A stretch of 39,807 nt of DNA from Pseudomonadota bacterium (lineage in GTDB: Bacteria > Pseudomonadota > Alphaproteobacteria > Micropepsales > Micropepsaceae), in assembly GCA_021851325.1 (NCBI GenBank), contig JAJZDZ010000026.1, positions 1-39,807 of the forward strand, given 5' to 3'. Below the pieces are notes generated by a model that saw only the letters and a list, made by a program, of their open reading frames with translations, made no database searches and had not been told where the DNA came from. The position numbers and the translations under genes are program-made. Below are positions 17,262 through 25,738 of the stretch, piece by piece; the stretch's first letter is position 1; the number at the start of each line of letters is the position of its first letter.

Positions 17262-18764
17262 TTACTGGGTGCCGAGGTGGCGCGAAGGCCAGACAAGACT
17301 GAGGCCATAGCTCACCACGATGTTGAGCAGCAGAGCGCTGAGCGCAGCATAACAAGGGATGCTCACGGTCCCGATGTGCAGGGTGTAGATCGCACTCTTG
17401 AAGTGCAGTGACCCCGCCATCGCCGTGCCGGCCGCAAGGCCGCTAGCCCAGCCTAGGAACAGGGCACGGGGATGCAGCCGCTGGCTGTAAAGGGCGAGGA
17501 TCACAGCAGGCAGAGTCTGAATGATCCAGATCCCGCCCAGAAGCTGCAGCTGGATCGCATAGGCGTGTGGCAGGGCAAGAATGAAGGCCAGTGCGCCGAG
17601 CTTAACGACCAGTGACGTCCATTTGGCGATTCGCCCTTCCTGCGCTCCCGAACAGGTCGGGGCGACGAATTCCTTCCACAGATTGCGGGTGAACAGATTG
17701 GCGCAGGCGATCGACATGATCGCGGCCGGCACCAAAGCGCCGATGGCGATGGCGGCAAATGCCACACCCACAAACCAGTCCGGAAAGCTCTTCAGGAAAA
17801 GGGCTGGAACAGCAAAATTGGCGCCGAACTGGTGAAAGCCATAGGCAAAGGCCGGCATCTGACCGACCCCGGCTGCCAGCGCCATATAGCCCAGCAGCGC
17901 AATCAGCCCGAGGGCCAGTGAATAGGCCGGCAGGATTGTGGCGTTGCGCCGTATGACCTCCCGGCCAGAGGACGACAGAACGCCGGTAATGGCGTGCGGG
18001 TAAAGAAAGAGGGCAGCTGCTGAACCCAGTGCCAGGGTGGCATAGGCGCTCTGGCCGCCCCAGTTATTGGCGCTGCCGGCCTGCAGAAGCAGTTTGGTCC
18101 TCGGTACGGCTGCGAAGATCGCGCCATAGCCGCCAAGCTTGGCCGGGATGATGATAACCGCCGCAAGGATCGTCACGTAGATGAGAGCATCCTTGATGAT
18201 CGCGATCATCGCAGGAGCGCGCAGGCCACTCGTCCAGGTGTAGGCAGCAAGCACCGCAAAGGCCAGAAGCAGTGGCCATTCTCCGTTCAGGCCAAGACCA
18301 GCGAGTACGACTTCCATGCCGACGAGCTGCAGCGCGATGTAGGGCAAGGTGGCAATGATGCCGGTAACAGCAATGGCGGCGGCGAGCAGTGGCGCATCAA
18401 AGCGCCCGCGCACGAAATCGGCCGCCGTCAGATATCCTTTCTGCTGCGCTTCGCTCCACAGCCGCGGATAGACCGCAAACAGAATGGGAAAGATGAGGAT
18501 CGTGTAGGGCACCGCGAAAAAGCCCACGGCACCGGCACCAAACATCAGCGCCGGAACGGCGATAAAGGTGTAGGCCGTATAGAGGTCGCCGCCGAGCAGA
18601 AACCAGGTGATCAGCGTACCGAAGCGCCGGCCGCCAAGGCCCCATTCGTGCAATTGTCCGAGATCGGCCTTGTGCCAGCGCGCTGCGAGGAACCCGATCA
18701 CGGTGACGGCGATGAAGAGGCTGGCGAAAATCAGGCTCGCCAGCGGGCCGGCATGGGCGCTCAC
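17262..18764 (-). CDS. Sodium:solute symporter (SSS family, MctP-like)
   Basis: A 500-residue, about 13-helix membrane protein. LHEWGLGGRRFGTLITWFLLGGDLYTAYTF near the N-terminus (residues ~38-67) and the GLRAPAMIAIIKDALIY segment match the SSS family. It pairs with a DUF3311 protein whose stop overlaps its start (ATGA); this DUF3311-SSS pair is typical of MctP-like monocarboxylate permeases. Substrates such as lactate, pyruvate or alanine are therefore plausible but not determined by sequence. Convergent with pstB. The N-terminus lies in the periplasm in this family. Confidence 0.87.
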   Translation of the reverse strand: MSAHAGPLASLIFASLFIAVTVIGFLAARWHKADLGQLHEWGLGGRRFGTLITWFLLGGDLYTAYTFIAVPALMFGAGAVGFFAVPYTILIFPILFAVYPRLWSEAQQKGYLTAADFVRGRFDAPLLAAAIAVTGIIATLPYIALQLVGMEVVLAGLGLNGEWPLLLAFAVLAAYTWTSGLRAPAMIAIIKDALIYVTILAAVIIIPAKLGGYGAIFAAVPRTKLLLQAGSANNWGGQSAYATLALGSAAALFLYPHAITGVLSSSGREVIRRNATILPAYSLALGLIALLGYMALAAGVGQMPAFAYGFHQFGANFAVPALFLKSFPDWFVGVAFAAIAIGALVPAAIMSIACANLFTRNLWKEFVAPTCSGAQEGRIAKWTSLVVKLGALAFILALPHAYAIQLQLLGGIWIIQTLPAVILALYSQRLHPRALFLGWASGLAAGTAMAGSLHFKSAIYTLHIGTVSIPCYAALSALLLNIVVSYGLSLVWPSRHLGTQ

Positions 18765-18961
18765 GCGTCGTCACCGAGCAGCCTGGCCGCGACCTTGATG
18801 AGGACGGCCACAACTCCGACCCATGCCAGCTGATACCAGTAAAAAAAGGGAATGCCGGCCAGCGTGGGCATGGCGCGATCATAGCCTGCCACCCAGAGCA
18901 GTGCCGCAAAGGGCGCCAGGAGTAGGCCTATACCCGCAAGCCTTCGCACCCGCCGTGCCAT
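18761..18961 (-). CDS. DUF3311 small membrane protein
   Basis: A 66-residue protein with two hydrophobic helices (about 7-26 and 37-58) and the family block GIPFFYWYQLAWV. DUF3311 proteins are small partners encoded directly before SSS symporters; their job is unproven, possibly stability or assembly of the transporter. The stop overlaps the symporter start by ATGA. Start ATG 18961 is preceded by a ~70-bp gap to a divergent gene. Confidence 0.85.
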   Translation of the reverse strand: MARRVRRLAGIGLLLAPFAALLWVAGYDRAMPTLAGIPFFYWYQLAWVGVVAVLIKVAARLLGDDA

Positions 18962-19033
18962 AAAAGCCCCCGCCTTTGCACCCGCAGAGTGCTTACGGCA
19001 TAAGCTTGCGGGTCGCCAAGTCGTCGCAAGGCC

Positions 19034-19435
19034 ATGAACCTTCTTTATCTTGGGGTTTCACTTTCCGGCATCGTCATACTGGCGGCTCTCAACCGTTTGC
19101 TCCTCAAAACCCGGACGCCGCGCCTGGATCAGGCGGCAGCCTTGGCGCTGCTGTCTCTCGAGGAACCAGACTTGCACCTTCGTCATTTTAGCGGCGATGG
19201 TCGCGCGGGCCTCGTCCAAACGCAGGATGGCCGCCTCTTTGCCATCGCCGTGCTTGGCGATCGTCTTGTTGCCCGCGCGCTTGGCGCGTCAAACCTTGCA
19301 GAGGTGCGCTACCGCGATGGCTGCCTCAGACTGCGCCTGCGGGATTATGGCTTCCGCGCGCTCTCTCTCTATCTTCCGCCCGCTGACGCTGGGGTGTGGC
19401 TGGAGCTGCTTGGTGCACACGAACCATCTAGATGA
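19034..19435 (+). CDS. Hypothetical membrane-anchored protein
   Basis: A 133-residue protein I do not recognise. Residues 3-22 form one hydrophobic helix without a cleavage motif, so it is probably an N-terminal anchor. The remaining ~105 residues look soluble, with alternating hydrophobic strands (DGRLFAIAVLGDRLVARAL, CLRLRLRDYGFRALSLYLP) suggesting a small beta-rich domain. It is divergent from the DUF3311-symporter pair and its 3' end overlaps the convergent XRE regulator by 8 bp. Coding is supported by consistent GC-rich third positions and tight packing; function is unknown. Confidence 0.62.
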   Translation: MNLLYLGVSLSGIVILAALNRLLLKTRTPRLDQAAALALLSLEEPDLHLRHFSGDGRAGLVQTQDGRLFAIAVLGDRLVARALGASNLAEVRYRDGCLRLRLRDYGFRALSLYLPPADAGVWLELLGAHEPSR

Positions 19436-20267
19436 GCGGCGGCAGCCCGTCGTCGAGCACAAGGCCCTCGGCTTCTGAGAGAAACTGGGGCCAGTCCTGC
19501 GGATCCAGGCCTAGCTTGACCGCTTCGCTGCGTATGCCGTCGAGATCCGCCGCCCCGTCGGGGTTCAGGGGCCGCGCCCGGTCCCAGATTTCGCGCCAAT
19601 AATCGGCAAAATAGGTGCGATAGGGCTCGCCGGACAGGCGCAGGCCCGGACGGCCATCCGCGAGATATTCGCTTGCATAGCCGCCCAGCAAAAACTCGCG
19701 GTCGTCGAACAGATAGCCCCCCATGCCGGGCACCAACTCCTTGACGCCATTGCAGACGGTGCGAACGCGAAAGGAACGCCCCTTGTAGCGTAGTAGGGTG
19801 GCAAGGACCTCCTTCAGCCGTTCCAGCTCATAGAAGATCTCGATGCGCTCGACCTCAAGAGAACCGTCAAGGATGCGCTGGTCGGTCAGCCGTCGAAACT
19901 CCTCCTGGACGAAGGGGGCGGTGGCGTGGCGGGAGGCCAGCCGAAATGCCCGTAAGCTGCGCTCAGCGCCGCAGGTCAGCTCGCGCAGCAGCCCGGGCAG
20001 CTCGCTTTGCACATCGATGAGGGCCGCGCCCCGCGACGGTGAGGGCTCCTGCTCTTCGGCAAACAGGGTTCCGACATCAATTTGCAAGAGTTCAGCAAGA
20101 CGCAGGCGCCTGCCTTCACGGGGAAGATATTTTCCTGCTTCCCAGGCAGCAGCAGCGGTGAGGTCAACACTTATAGCATCAGCAACATCTTGTCGGGACA
20201 ATCCCTTCTTTTCTCGCAAACGTTTGATACGTCTTCCTATTGCAATTCGACTGTCCTGCATTCGCAT
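19428..20267 (-). CDS. XRE-family regulator with C-terminal PLD-like sensor domain
   Basis: A 279-residue protein. Residues ~8-62 form an XRE/Cro-type helix-turn-helix (IGRRIKRLREKKGLSRQDVA, then a WEAGK turn and LRLAELLQID). After a linker, residues ~85-245 contain a helical part (RRLTDQRILDGSLEVERIEI), then strand-turn elements (FRVRTVCNG, GYLFDDREFLLGGY) and a terminal YFADYWREIWDRARPL, reminiscent of the degenerate phospholipase-D-like sensor domains on some bacterial regulators; no HKD catalytic motif is present. The first ~65 codons are much AT-richer than the rest. It lies divergent from the fatty-acid hydroxylase gene, which it might regulate. Ligand unknown. Confidence 0.75.
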   Translation of the reverse strand: MRMQDSRIAIGRRIKRLREKKGLSRQDVADAISVDLTAAAAWEAGKYLPREGRRLRLAELLQIDVGTLFAEEQEPSPSRGAALIDVQSELPGLLRELTCGAERSLRAFRLASRHATAPFVQEEFRRLTDQRILDGSLEVERIEIFYELERLKEVLATLLRYKGRSFRVRTVCNGVKELVPGMGGYLFDDREFLLGGYASEYLADGRPGLRLSGEPYRTYFADYWREIWDRARPLNPDGAADLDGIRSEAVKLGLDPQDWPQFLSEAEGLVLDDGLPPLI

Positions 20268-20381
20268 AGTCCTTGAGCTGAAGCAGCAGCAAAACTCCCG
20301 AAAACTCCAATAACCGCTTGATTCAGCACATTGATTCCATGAAATAAATGCTAGACGCCCTCTTGGAGAGACACAACCACC

Positions 20382-20439
20382 ATTGCATAGGACTTTCGGC
20401 TACTTGCCAGCGCTCAAGTGCTCAGTTGCAGATTGCATA
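20382..20439. repeat. Pair of ATTGCATA direct repeats, possible operator
   Basis: ATTGCATA occurs at 20382-20389 and again at 20432-20439, 50 bp apart centre to centre (about five helical turns), between the XRE gene and the divergent hydroxylase. A related CATTCGCATAG overlaps the XRE start region. Such spacing could suit a looping regulator, but the repeats are short and this is only suggestive. Confidence 0.25.
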
Positions 20440-20481
20440 AGCAGCAGCCGCAGGCTTTGATGCGCCGCAACGGTGAAAGCG

Positions 20482-21399
20482 ATGCAGATCGATCCAGGCG
20501 CCCTGTTTAATCCCGTCCAGCTCGCAACGCCGGCCTTCATCGGGCTGGTGTTGCTTGAGCTGGTCTATGCCCGGCTTACGGAAGGCGCGCGCTATGAAGC
20601 CCGAGACACCCTCACCAGCCTCCTGATGGGGCTCGGCAGCGTCATTGTCGGGGCGGCTTTTGCCTTCATGTTCGTGGACTTGGCACGCCTGGTAGGCCCC
20701 TTTCGGGTGATCACACTGCCGTTCACGCTCTGGGTGATCATCGCCTGCTTTGTGGCCGATGATTTTGCCTATTACTGGTGGCACCGTGCCAGCCACCGGA
20801 TGCGCTGGCTCTGGGCCAATCATGTCGGCCACCACTCCAGTCAGCACTACAATCTCTCGACGGCGCTGCGTCAGCCCTGGACCGGAGCCCTGACGCCAGG
20901 GCTGCTGTTCAAGCTGCCCCTGCTCTTGCTCGGGTTTCCCCTCTCCATGCTGGTCTTTGTCGGTGGGCTCAATCTCGTTTACCAGTTCTGGATCCACACC
21001 GAAGCGATCGGTAAGCTTCCCAGACCGTTCGAATTTGTCTTTAACACCCCCTCCCACCACCGGGTCCATCACGCGGTCAACCCGCATTATCTGGACGCCA
21101 ACTATGCCGGGGTGTTCATTCTGTGGGACCGGATTTTCGGCAGCTTTGTCGCTGAAGACGAAAAGCCGCGCTATGGCATTGTCAAAAATCTCTACAGCTT
21201 CAATCCCTTGGTGGTTGCCAGCCATGAATGGCTGGCAATTGCCGCTGACCTGCGCCAGGCGCGGTCCGTCAAGGAGGCCCTCGGTCTCTTCCTGGGCCCG
21301 CCAGGATGGTCGGCTGATGGCAGCCGCGAGACCTCCGATGCCATCAAGGCCCGCTGGCGCGCCCGGCTCTCTCAACCTGCCTCCGCTCCGGCCGAATAG
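20482..21399 (+). CDS. Sterol desaturase/fatty acid hydroxylase family protein
   Basis: A 305-residue membrane di-iron enzyme. The three His clusters are intact: HRASH (101-105), HVGHH (114-118) and HHRVHH (192-197), with an extra IHTE near 172. Hydrophobic helices flank them (about 17-27, 45-70, 78-92, 138-168). Family members hydroxylate or desaturate lipids or carotenoids using O2; the substrate cannot be told. ATG 20482 was preferred to GTG 20473 because GGTGA precedes it at a suitable distance. It is divergent from the XRE regulator and followed after 94 bp by fabI. Confidence 0.88.
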   Translation: MQIDPGALFNPVQLATPAFIGLVLLELVYARLTEGARYEARDTLTSLLMGLGSVIVGAAFAFMFVDLARLVGPFRVITLPFTLWVIIACFVADDFAYYWWHRASHRMRWLWANHVGHHSSQHYNLSTALRQPWTGALTPGLLFKLPLLLLGFPLSMLVFVGGLNLVYQFWIHTEAIGKLPRPFEFVFNTPSHHRVHHAVNPHYLDANYAGVFILWDRIFGSFVAEDEKPRYGIVKNLYSFNPLVVASHEWLAIAADLRQARSVKEALGLFLGPPGWSADGSRETSDAIKARWRARLSQPASAPAE

Positions 21400-21493
21400 A
21401 CCCAGATCGGGCAAGGCCCCTTTATTTGCGTGGTTCCTTGGCCTATTCCCGGCGCGGCTTTAACCTTGCTGCACAGATACGAGGAGAATTCGC

Positions 21494-22315
21494 ATGTCCA
21501 CTGCCGGGCTGATGAAGGGCAAACGCGGCCTTGTGATGGGCGTGGCCAATGAGCGCTCGATCGCCTGGGGGATCGCCCAGTCGCTCAGCGCTGCCGGCGC
21601 GGAGCTTGCCTTTACCTATCAGGGCGAGGCGTTCAAGAAGCGCGTCACCCCGCTCGTGGCGCCCCTCGCTCCTGCCGCGGTGATCGATTGCGACGTCGCC
21701 AATCCGGCCTCGCTGGAGGCCTGCTTTGCCACGTTGCGCCAAACCTGGCCAACGATAGACTTTGTGGTCCATGCCATTGCCTTTTCCGACAAGGAGCAGC
21801 TCAAGGGTCGCTATGTCGACACTTCGATCGACAATTTCCGCATGACCATGGAGATTTCCTGCTACTCCTTTACCGCGGTTGCGCGCCACGCTGAAAAGAT
21901 GATGCCGGAGGGTGGCGCCATGCTGACGCTGAGTTACTATGGCGCCGAGAAAGTGATGCCCCACTACAACGTCATGGGTGTGGCCAAAGCTGCCCTCGAG
22001 GCCAGTGTCCGCTATCTGGCCGAAGACCTGGGCAAGCAGAACATCACCGTCAACGCCATTTCTGCCGGTCCGATCAAAACCCTCGCCGCGTCCGGTATCG
22101 GTGACTTTCGCTACATCCTGAAATGGAACGAATACAATTCTCCGCTGCGCCGTACCGTTACCACCCAGGAAGTTGGCGATGCCGCGCTGTTTCTCCTCTC
22201 CGGGCTGGGGCGTGCCGTCACCGGCGAAACTCTGCATGTCGATGCCGGTTACCATGTCGTGGGGATGAAGGCCGAAGATGCGCCGGACATCGCGGTCGGC
22301 ATGAAGTCTGAATAG
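21494..22315 (+). CDS. fabI: Enoyl-[acyl-carrier-protein] reductase (NADH) FabI
   Basis: This 273-residue short-chain dehydrogenase catalyses the last reductive step of each fatty-acid elongation cycle. [16 protein letters not shown] (16-31) is the FabI cofactor loop. The catalytic Tyr158 and Lys165 have the FabI-specific Y-x6-K spacing (YNVMGVAK), and [13 protein letters not shown] marks the substrate loop. A GAGGAG sequence lies shortly before the ATG, giving a strong ribosome-binding site. Complete. It precedes aroC by 40 bp, so the two are probably co-transcribed. Confidence 0.97.
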   Translation: MSTAGLMKGKRGLVMGVANERSIAWGIAQSLSAAGAELAFTYQGEAFKKRVTPLVAPLAPAAVIDCDVANPASLEACFATLRQTWPTIDFVVHAIAFSDKEQLKGRYVDTSIDNFRMTMEISCYSFTAVARHAEKMMPEGGAMLTLSYYGAEKVMPHYNVMGVAKAALEASVRYLAEDLGKQNITVNAISAGPIKTLAASGIGDFRYILKWNEYNSPLRRTVTTQEVGDAALFLLSGLGRAVTGETLHVDAGYHVVGMKAEDAPDIAVGMKSE

Positions 22316-22355
22316 GTCCAAGGCAGAGCCCGCAACCGCGCTTCGGAATCAATCC

Positions 22356-23453
22356 ATGTCGCACAACACCATCGGCCATCTGTTTCGGGTCACGACCTTT
22401 GGCGAAAGCCATGGTCCGGCCCTTGGCTGCGTCGTTGATGGCTGTCCGCCGGGAATTGCCCTTAGCGAAAGCGATATTCAGGCCGACCTTGATCGGCGCC
22501 GGCCCGGCACGTCACGCTTTGTCACGCAGCGCCGCGAACCTGATCAGGTGCGTATCCTGTCTGGTACATTTGCCGATGAGCGTATGGAAGAAGCCCGTAC
22601 CACCGGTACCCCGATCGCTCTTCTGATCGAAAATCTGGATCAGAAATCCAAAGACTATTCCGATATCCGCGACAAGTTTCGTCCGGGTCACGCCGATTTC
22701 ACCTATTGGTCCAAATACGGCCTGCGCGATTATCGCGGTGGCGGGCGGGCAAGTGCACGTGAAACCGCTGCCCGGGTTGCCGCAGGGGCGGTGGCACGCA
22801 AGGTGCTGAACCATCTCTATGGTCGGGTGGAGGTGCGCGCCGCACTGATCCAGATGGGAACCAAATCGATCGCGCGCGCCGGATGGGACTGGACCGAAAC
22901 CGCCAACAATCCCTTCTTCTGTCCGGACCGGGCGGCGGTTCCGATCTGGAGCACCTACCTCGATGAGGTACGCAAATCCGGCTCATCCTGCGGCGGGATC
23001 ATCGAGGTCGTCGCCGAAGGTATTCCGCCAGGACTTGGAGCGCCCATCTATGCCAAGCTCGATGCCGAAATTGCCGCCGCACTGATGGGTATCAACGCCG
23101 TCAAAGGTGTTGAAATCGGTTCCGGGTTCGCTGCTGCAGCCGCAAGTGGCGAAGATAACGCTGACGAACTGCGCCAGGGTCCGCAAGGACCGCACTTTCT
23201 CTCCAATCATGCCGGAGGCATTTTGGGCGGCATCTCGACGGGCCAGCCGATCGTGGCGCGCCTTGCCGTCAAGCCAACCTCCTCGATACTGACACCGCGC
23301 CGCACCATCGAGGTCAGCGGCGCGCAGACCGAGATTGTCACCAAGGGCCGTCACGATCCCTGCGTTGCCATACGCGCGGTCCCGGTTGCCGAAGCCATGC
23401 TCGCAATCGTTCTGGCCGATCAGGCGTTACGCCACCGCGGACAGTGTGGCTAG
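22356..23453 (+). CDS. aroC: Chorismate synthase
   Basis: A 365-residue FMN-dependent enzyme converting EPSP to chorismate, the branch point for aromatic amino acids and quinones. Signature blocks are clear: [18 protein letters not shown] (7-24), [40 protein letters not shown] and [18 protein letters not shown]. It ends with a complete [18 protein letters not shown]-terminal block. The 3' end overlaps the convergent methyltransferase gene by 4 bp. Same strand as fabI, 40 bp downstream. Confidence 0.98.
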   Translation: MSHNTIGHLFRVTTFGESHGPALGCVVDGCPPGIALSESDIQADLDRRRPGTSRFVTQRREPDQVRILSGTFADERMEEARTTGTPIALLIENLDQKSKDYSDIRDKFRPGHADFTYWSKYGLRDYRGGGRASARETAARVAAGAVARKVLNHLYGRVEVRAALIQMGTKSIARAGWDWTETANNPFFCPDRAAVPIWSTYLDEVRKSGSSCGGIIEVVAEGIPPGLGAPIYAKLDAEIAAALMGINAVKGVEIGSGFAAAAASGEDNADELRQGPQGPHFLSNHAGGILGGISTGQPIVARLAVKPTSSILTPRRTIEVSGAQTEIVTKGRHDPCVAIRAVPVAEAMLAIVLADQALRHRGQCG

Positions 23454-24511
23454 CTTCGCCGGCTGTCCTGTATCTTCTCAAAACTGATGATCTTGGTGAG
23501 ATAGGCGATGTCGACATGCAACGGCACCAGACCTTCCTGCGCGAACAGGGGCTTGAGGTCGGTGCGGGCATAGCTCGCATAATAAGGTTCATGAAACAGG
23601 CCAGGAAACAGTTCGAGCAGGCCATCGAAGTCTTTGCTGTCGCCATGCTGAATGGAATCGGCGAGAACAAAAAGGCCGCCGGGTTTTAACACCCGGGCAA
23701 TCTCCCTGGCTGCCTGTGCACGGACAGCGGGCGGCAATTCGTGAAACAGATAGATGCTGCTGACGATGTCGACACTCGCATCCTCAAGGGCGATGGCTTC
23801 GGCCGAACCGACCAGAAACCGCGTCTGCTGGCCCCGCCGTGCAGCCCGGCGCTGGGCGCGGGCAAGATAGGGTTCGGAAAGATCAAGTGCGATCGTCGCA
23901 AGCAAGGGATACTGCTGCTCTACGAAAGACAGAAAGGCGCCGGTGCCTGCACCCACATCGAGTAGTACGAGTGGGTCCCTCGCCTGCCGCCCGAGATAGC
24001 GGGCAATCGGCACGAAAGCCCGTCGGCGCATGGCCGCTGCGGTACCTGCAAACAGCGTCTCGACCTGGAAATCATAGAGCCGGGCCGAGCGTTCGCTCAG
24101 ATACCCGTCGGTCTGAAAATGGAAATTACGCTGATAATATTCCGGGAGCTGTCCCCGCTTGGATACGACGTCGCGGTGCCGGTTGTCGCGTTGGCGCTGT
24201 ACGACCTTGGGCACATCACTGAGGTAGCTCACGCTTCTGCGCGCAAGGCTGAGCTCGGCGCGCCAGTCGAGCTGTGGTGGATAAAGTCCCTCTTCGACAT
24301 GGCGCCAGTCTTCTGCAAACAAGGCCCCGATCGCGGCCAGAAGCGTGGCCCGGGATGGCAGCGGCGCGGTGCGCCGCGTCCGCGTTGGCACCGTGTCGCC
24401 TGCTAGAAGTCGCGCCAAGAGATAATGGGTGCCGTAAAACGCCACCCGTGCCGTCTGCAGGCCGGCAAAGGCGAGGCGCGTACGCGGACCAGGTTTGGCC
24501 ATGCTGTTCAT
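23450..24511 (-). CDS. Class I SAM-dependent methyltransferase with long N-terminal extension
   Basis: A 353-residue protein. The Rossmann methyltransferase domain begins near residue 182 with motif [10 protein letters not shown] (183-191); the acidic ALDLSEPYL and [15 protein letters not shown] (motif IV region) follow, typical of class I small-molecule or lipid methyltransferases. Residues 1-120 are an unrelated basic, helical region with no motif I recognise, and [16 protein letters not shown] (125-140) bridges the two. Substrate unknown. ATG 24511 is used; ATG 24502 is an alternative. It overlaps the aroC 3' end by 4 bp and lies just upstream of nothing transcribed with it (the next gene, 51 bp away, is on the same strand and precedes it). 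Confidence 0.8.
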   Translation of the reverse strand: MNSMAKPGPRTRLAFAGLQTARVAFYGTHYLLARLLAGDTVPTRTRRTAPLPSRATLLAAIGALFAEDWRHVEEGLYPPQLDWRAELSLARRSVSYLSDVPKVVQRQRDNRHRDVVSKRGQLPEYYQRNFHFQTDGYLSERSARLYDFQVETLFAGTAAAMRRRAFVPIARYLGRQARDPLVLLDVGAGTGAFLSFVEQQYPLLATIALDLSEPYLARAQRRAARRGQQTRFLVGSAEAIALEDASVDIVSSIYLFHELPPAVRAQAAREIARVLKPGGLFVLADSIQHGDSKDFDGLLELFPGLFHEPYYASYARTDLKPLFAQEGLVPLHVDIAYLTKIISFEKIQDSRRS

Positions 24512-24562
24512 GGCGGGACAATGCCTCCGCCTGGCGTTAAGGTCCAGCCGCTGTCGCGTGCG

Positions 24563-25633
24563 CTAACGCCGCGCGAACACCGTTACTGTTTCGATGTGAT
24601 CCGACCACAGGAATTGGTCCACGGGCTGGACCACCCCCATGCTGAAGCCTGAGGCCACGAGCCGGCGGGCATCGCGGGCAAAACTGGCAGGATTGCAGGA
24701 CACATAAACGACGCGCTTCAGCGCCGAAGCGCCGAGGCTCTCGATCTGCGGCAGAGCGCCTGCGCGCGGCGGGTCCAGGATGACGCCATCAAAGCGGTTC
24801 AGTTCCAGCGGCGCCAGTGGCAGCCGGTCGAGGTTGCGGACTTCGCCGGTGATGGGCTTGAGACCCTGACCCCGGCGGGCGCCTTCGATGAGCGCCTGAA
24901 ACGCCGCCCGATCGGATTCCACGGCATGCACTTTTGCCCGTTCCGCAGCGCTGAAGGTGAGGGTCCCGCAGCCGGCAAACAGGTCAGCGACGTGCTTGGC
25001 CTTGCCGAGGCCCTCACGGACGAGATGTTGCAATCTGGCTTCCCCGGCGCGGGTAGGCTGCAAAAAAGCCTCCGGTGGAGGCGCGATAACGGCCTTGCCG
25101 AGGGCTAGCCTTGGGGTGTCGAGCAGAAGGACGAGGCGCCCGTTGAGCGTGACTCGCACCAGACCGAGCAGCCCGCTCCAGCGCGCGAACTCCGTAGTCA
25201 AGCTCGTGGTCAACGCCAGTGGCCCGCTCAGGGCCAGATCGATGCCGTTGGCACAGGATGTAAGGTAGAGCTCGATCTTGTCGCCATTGCGCAGAACCTG
25301 TCCGAGGCCTTCCCGCAAGCCACGGACGCAGGCAAAAAGACCGGGCTCGAGAATCTGGCACATGGTCATGTCGACCAGCGTATGGCTGGCGCGTCCGTGA
25401 AAACCGATGCGGACCCTGTCGGCCTGCTTTTCAGCCTTCAGCCTGGCTCTGCGGCGCGACAAGGGCGCGACCGGTTCGACCGCGGCCACCTCGCCCACCA
25501 GCCCGTGGGCCTGCAGGGCCGTGGTGACGCGCTCGCGCTTGCGTGCCAGATAGGTGTTGGTGTCGAGGTCCTGCCACAGACAGCCACCGCAAACACCAAA
25601 ATGCGGGCACAGCGAAGATGGGCTTGGTTCCAT
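24563..25633 (-). CDS. RlmD/TrmA-family class I RNA methyltransferase with 4Fe-4S motif, lacking TRAM domain
   Basis: A 356-residue m5U-type RNA methyltransferase. Iron-sulfur ligands Cys9, Cys15, Cys18 (C-x5-C-x2-C) and Cys92 parallel those of E. coli RlmD. The substrate-binding Gln192 (FLQPT), SAM loop DLFAGCGTLTF (217-227), ILDPPRAG (285-292) and catalytic Cys313 in VYVSCNP are all present. The usual N-terminal TRAM domain is missing: the protein starts eight residues before the cluster, and the open frame further upstream is only a shadow of the divergent gene. The target is probably a uridine in 23S rRNA or tRNA, but which one is not resolved. ATG 25633 is the start. Confidence 0.86.
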   Translation of the reverse strand: MEPSPSSLCPHFGVCGGCLWQDLDTNTYLARKRERVTTALQAHGLVGEVAAVEPVAPLSRRRARLKAEKQADRVRIGFHGRASHTLVDMTMCQILEPGLFACVRGLREGLGQVLRNGDKIELYLTSCANGIDLALSGPLALTTSLTTEFARWSGLLGLVRVTLNGRLVLLLDTPRLALGKAVIAPPPEAFLQPTRAGEARLQHLVREGLGKAKHVADLFAGCGTLTFSAAERAKVHAVESDRAAFQALIEGARRGQGLKPITGEVRNLDRLPLAPLELNRFDGVILDPPRAGALPQIESLGASALKRVVYVSCNPASFARDARRLVASGFSMGVVQPVDQFLWSDHIETVTVFARR

Positions 25634-25680
25634 GCCCTTTCCTATCCCGCCAGGCCCCTCAGGGCCAAGATGGCTGTGCG

Positions 25681-25709
25681 TTGACAAGGCCGCGGGCCAT
25701 CTCCATTGA
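25681..25709 (+). promoter_or_regulatory. Promoter of first TPR-sulfotransferase gene
   Basis: TTGACA (25681-25686), 17-bp spacer, CATTGA (25704-25709). The same elements, spacing and flanks (GCGTTGACAAG and CATTGATCGG) recur ahead of the second paralog. The spacer holds a short inverted repeat, GGCC-GCG-GGCC (25688-25698). Confidence 0.5.
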
Positions 25710-25738
25710 TCGGACGTCAAACCCTGCCGGATCCTGCT

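Noticed and set aside
20422..21414. 330-codon open frame antisense to the fatty-acid hydroxylase
   Set aside because: The plus strand carries intact His clusters; the reverse frame has no recognisable motif.
21409..21427. GGGC-AAG-GCCC hairpin with T-rich tail after the fatty-acid hydroxylase as a terminator
   Set aside because: Only a 4-bp stem; too weak to call.
21443..22321. 292-codon open frame antisense to fabI
   Set aside because: fabI motifs are complete on the plus strand; the reverse frame is a shadow.
25706..25738. TTG 25706 as the start of TPR-sulfotransferase 1
   Set aside because: It lies within the conserved CATTGATCGG promoter block; GTG 25739 aligns with the paralog start.
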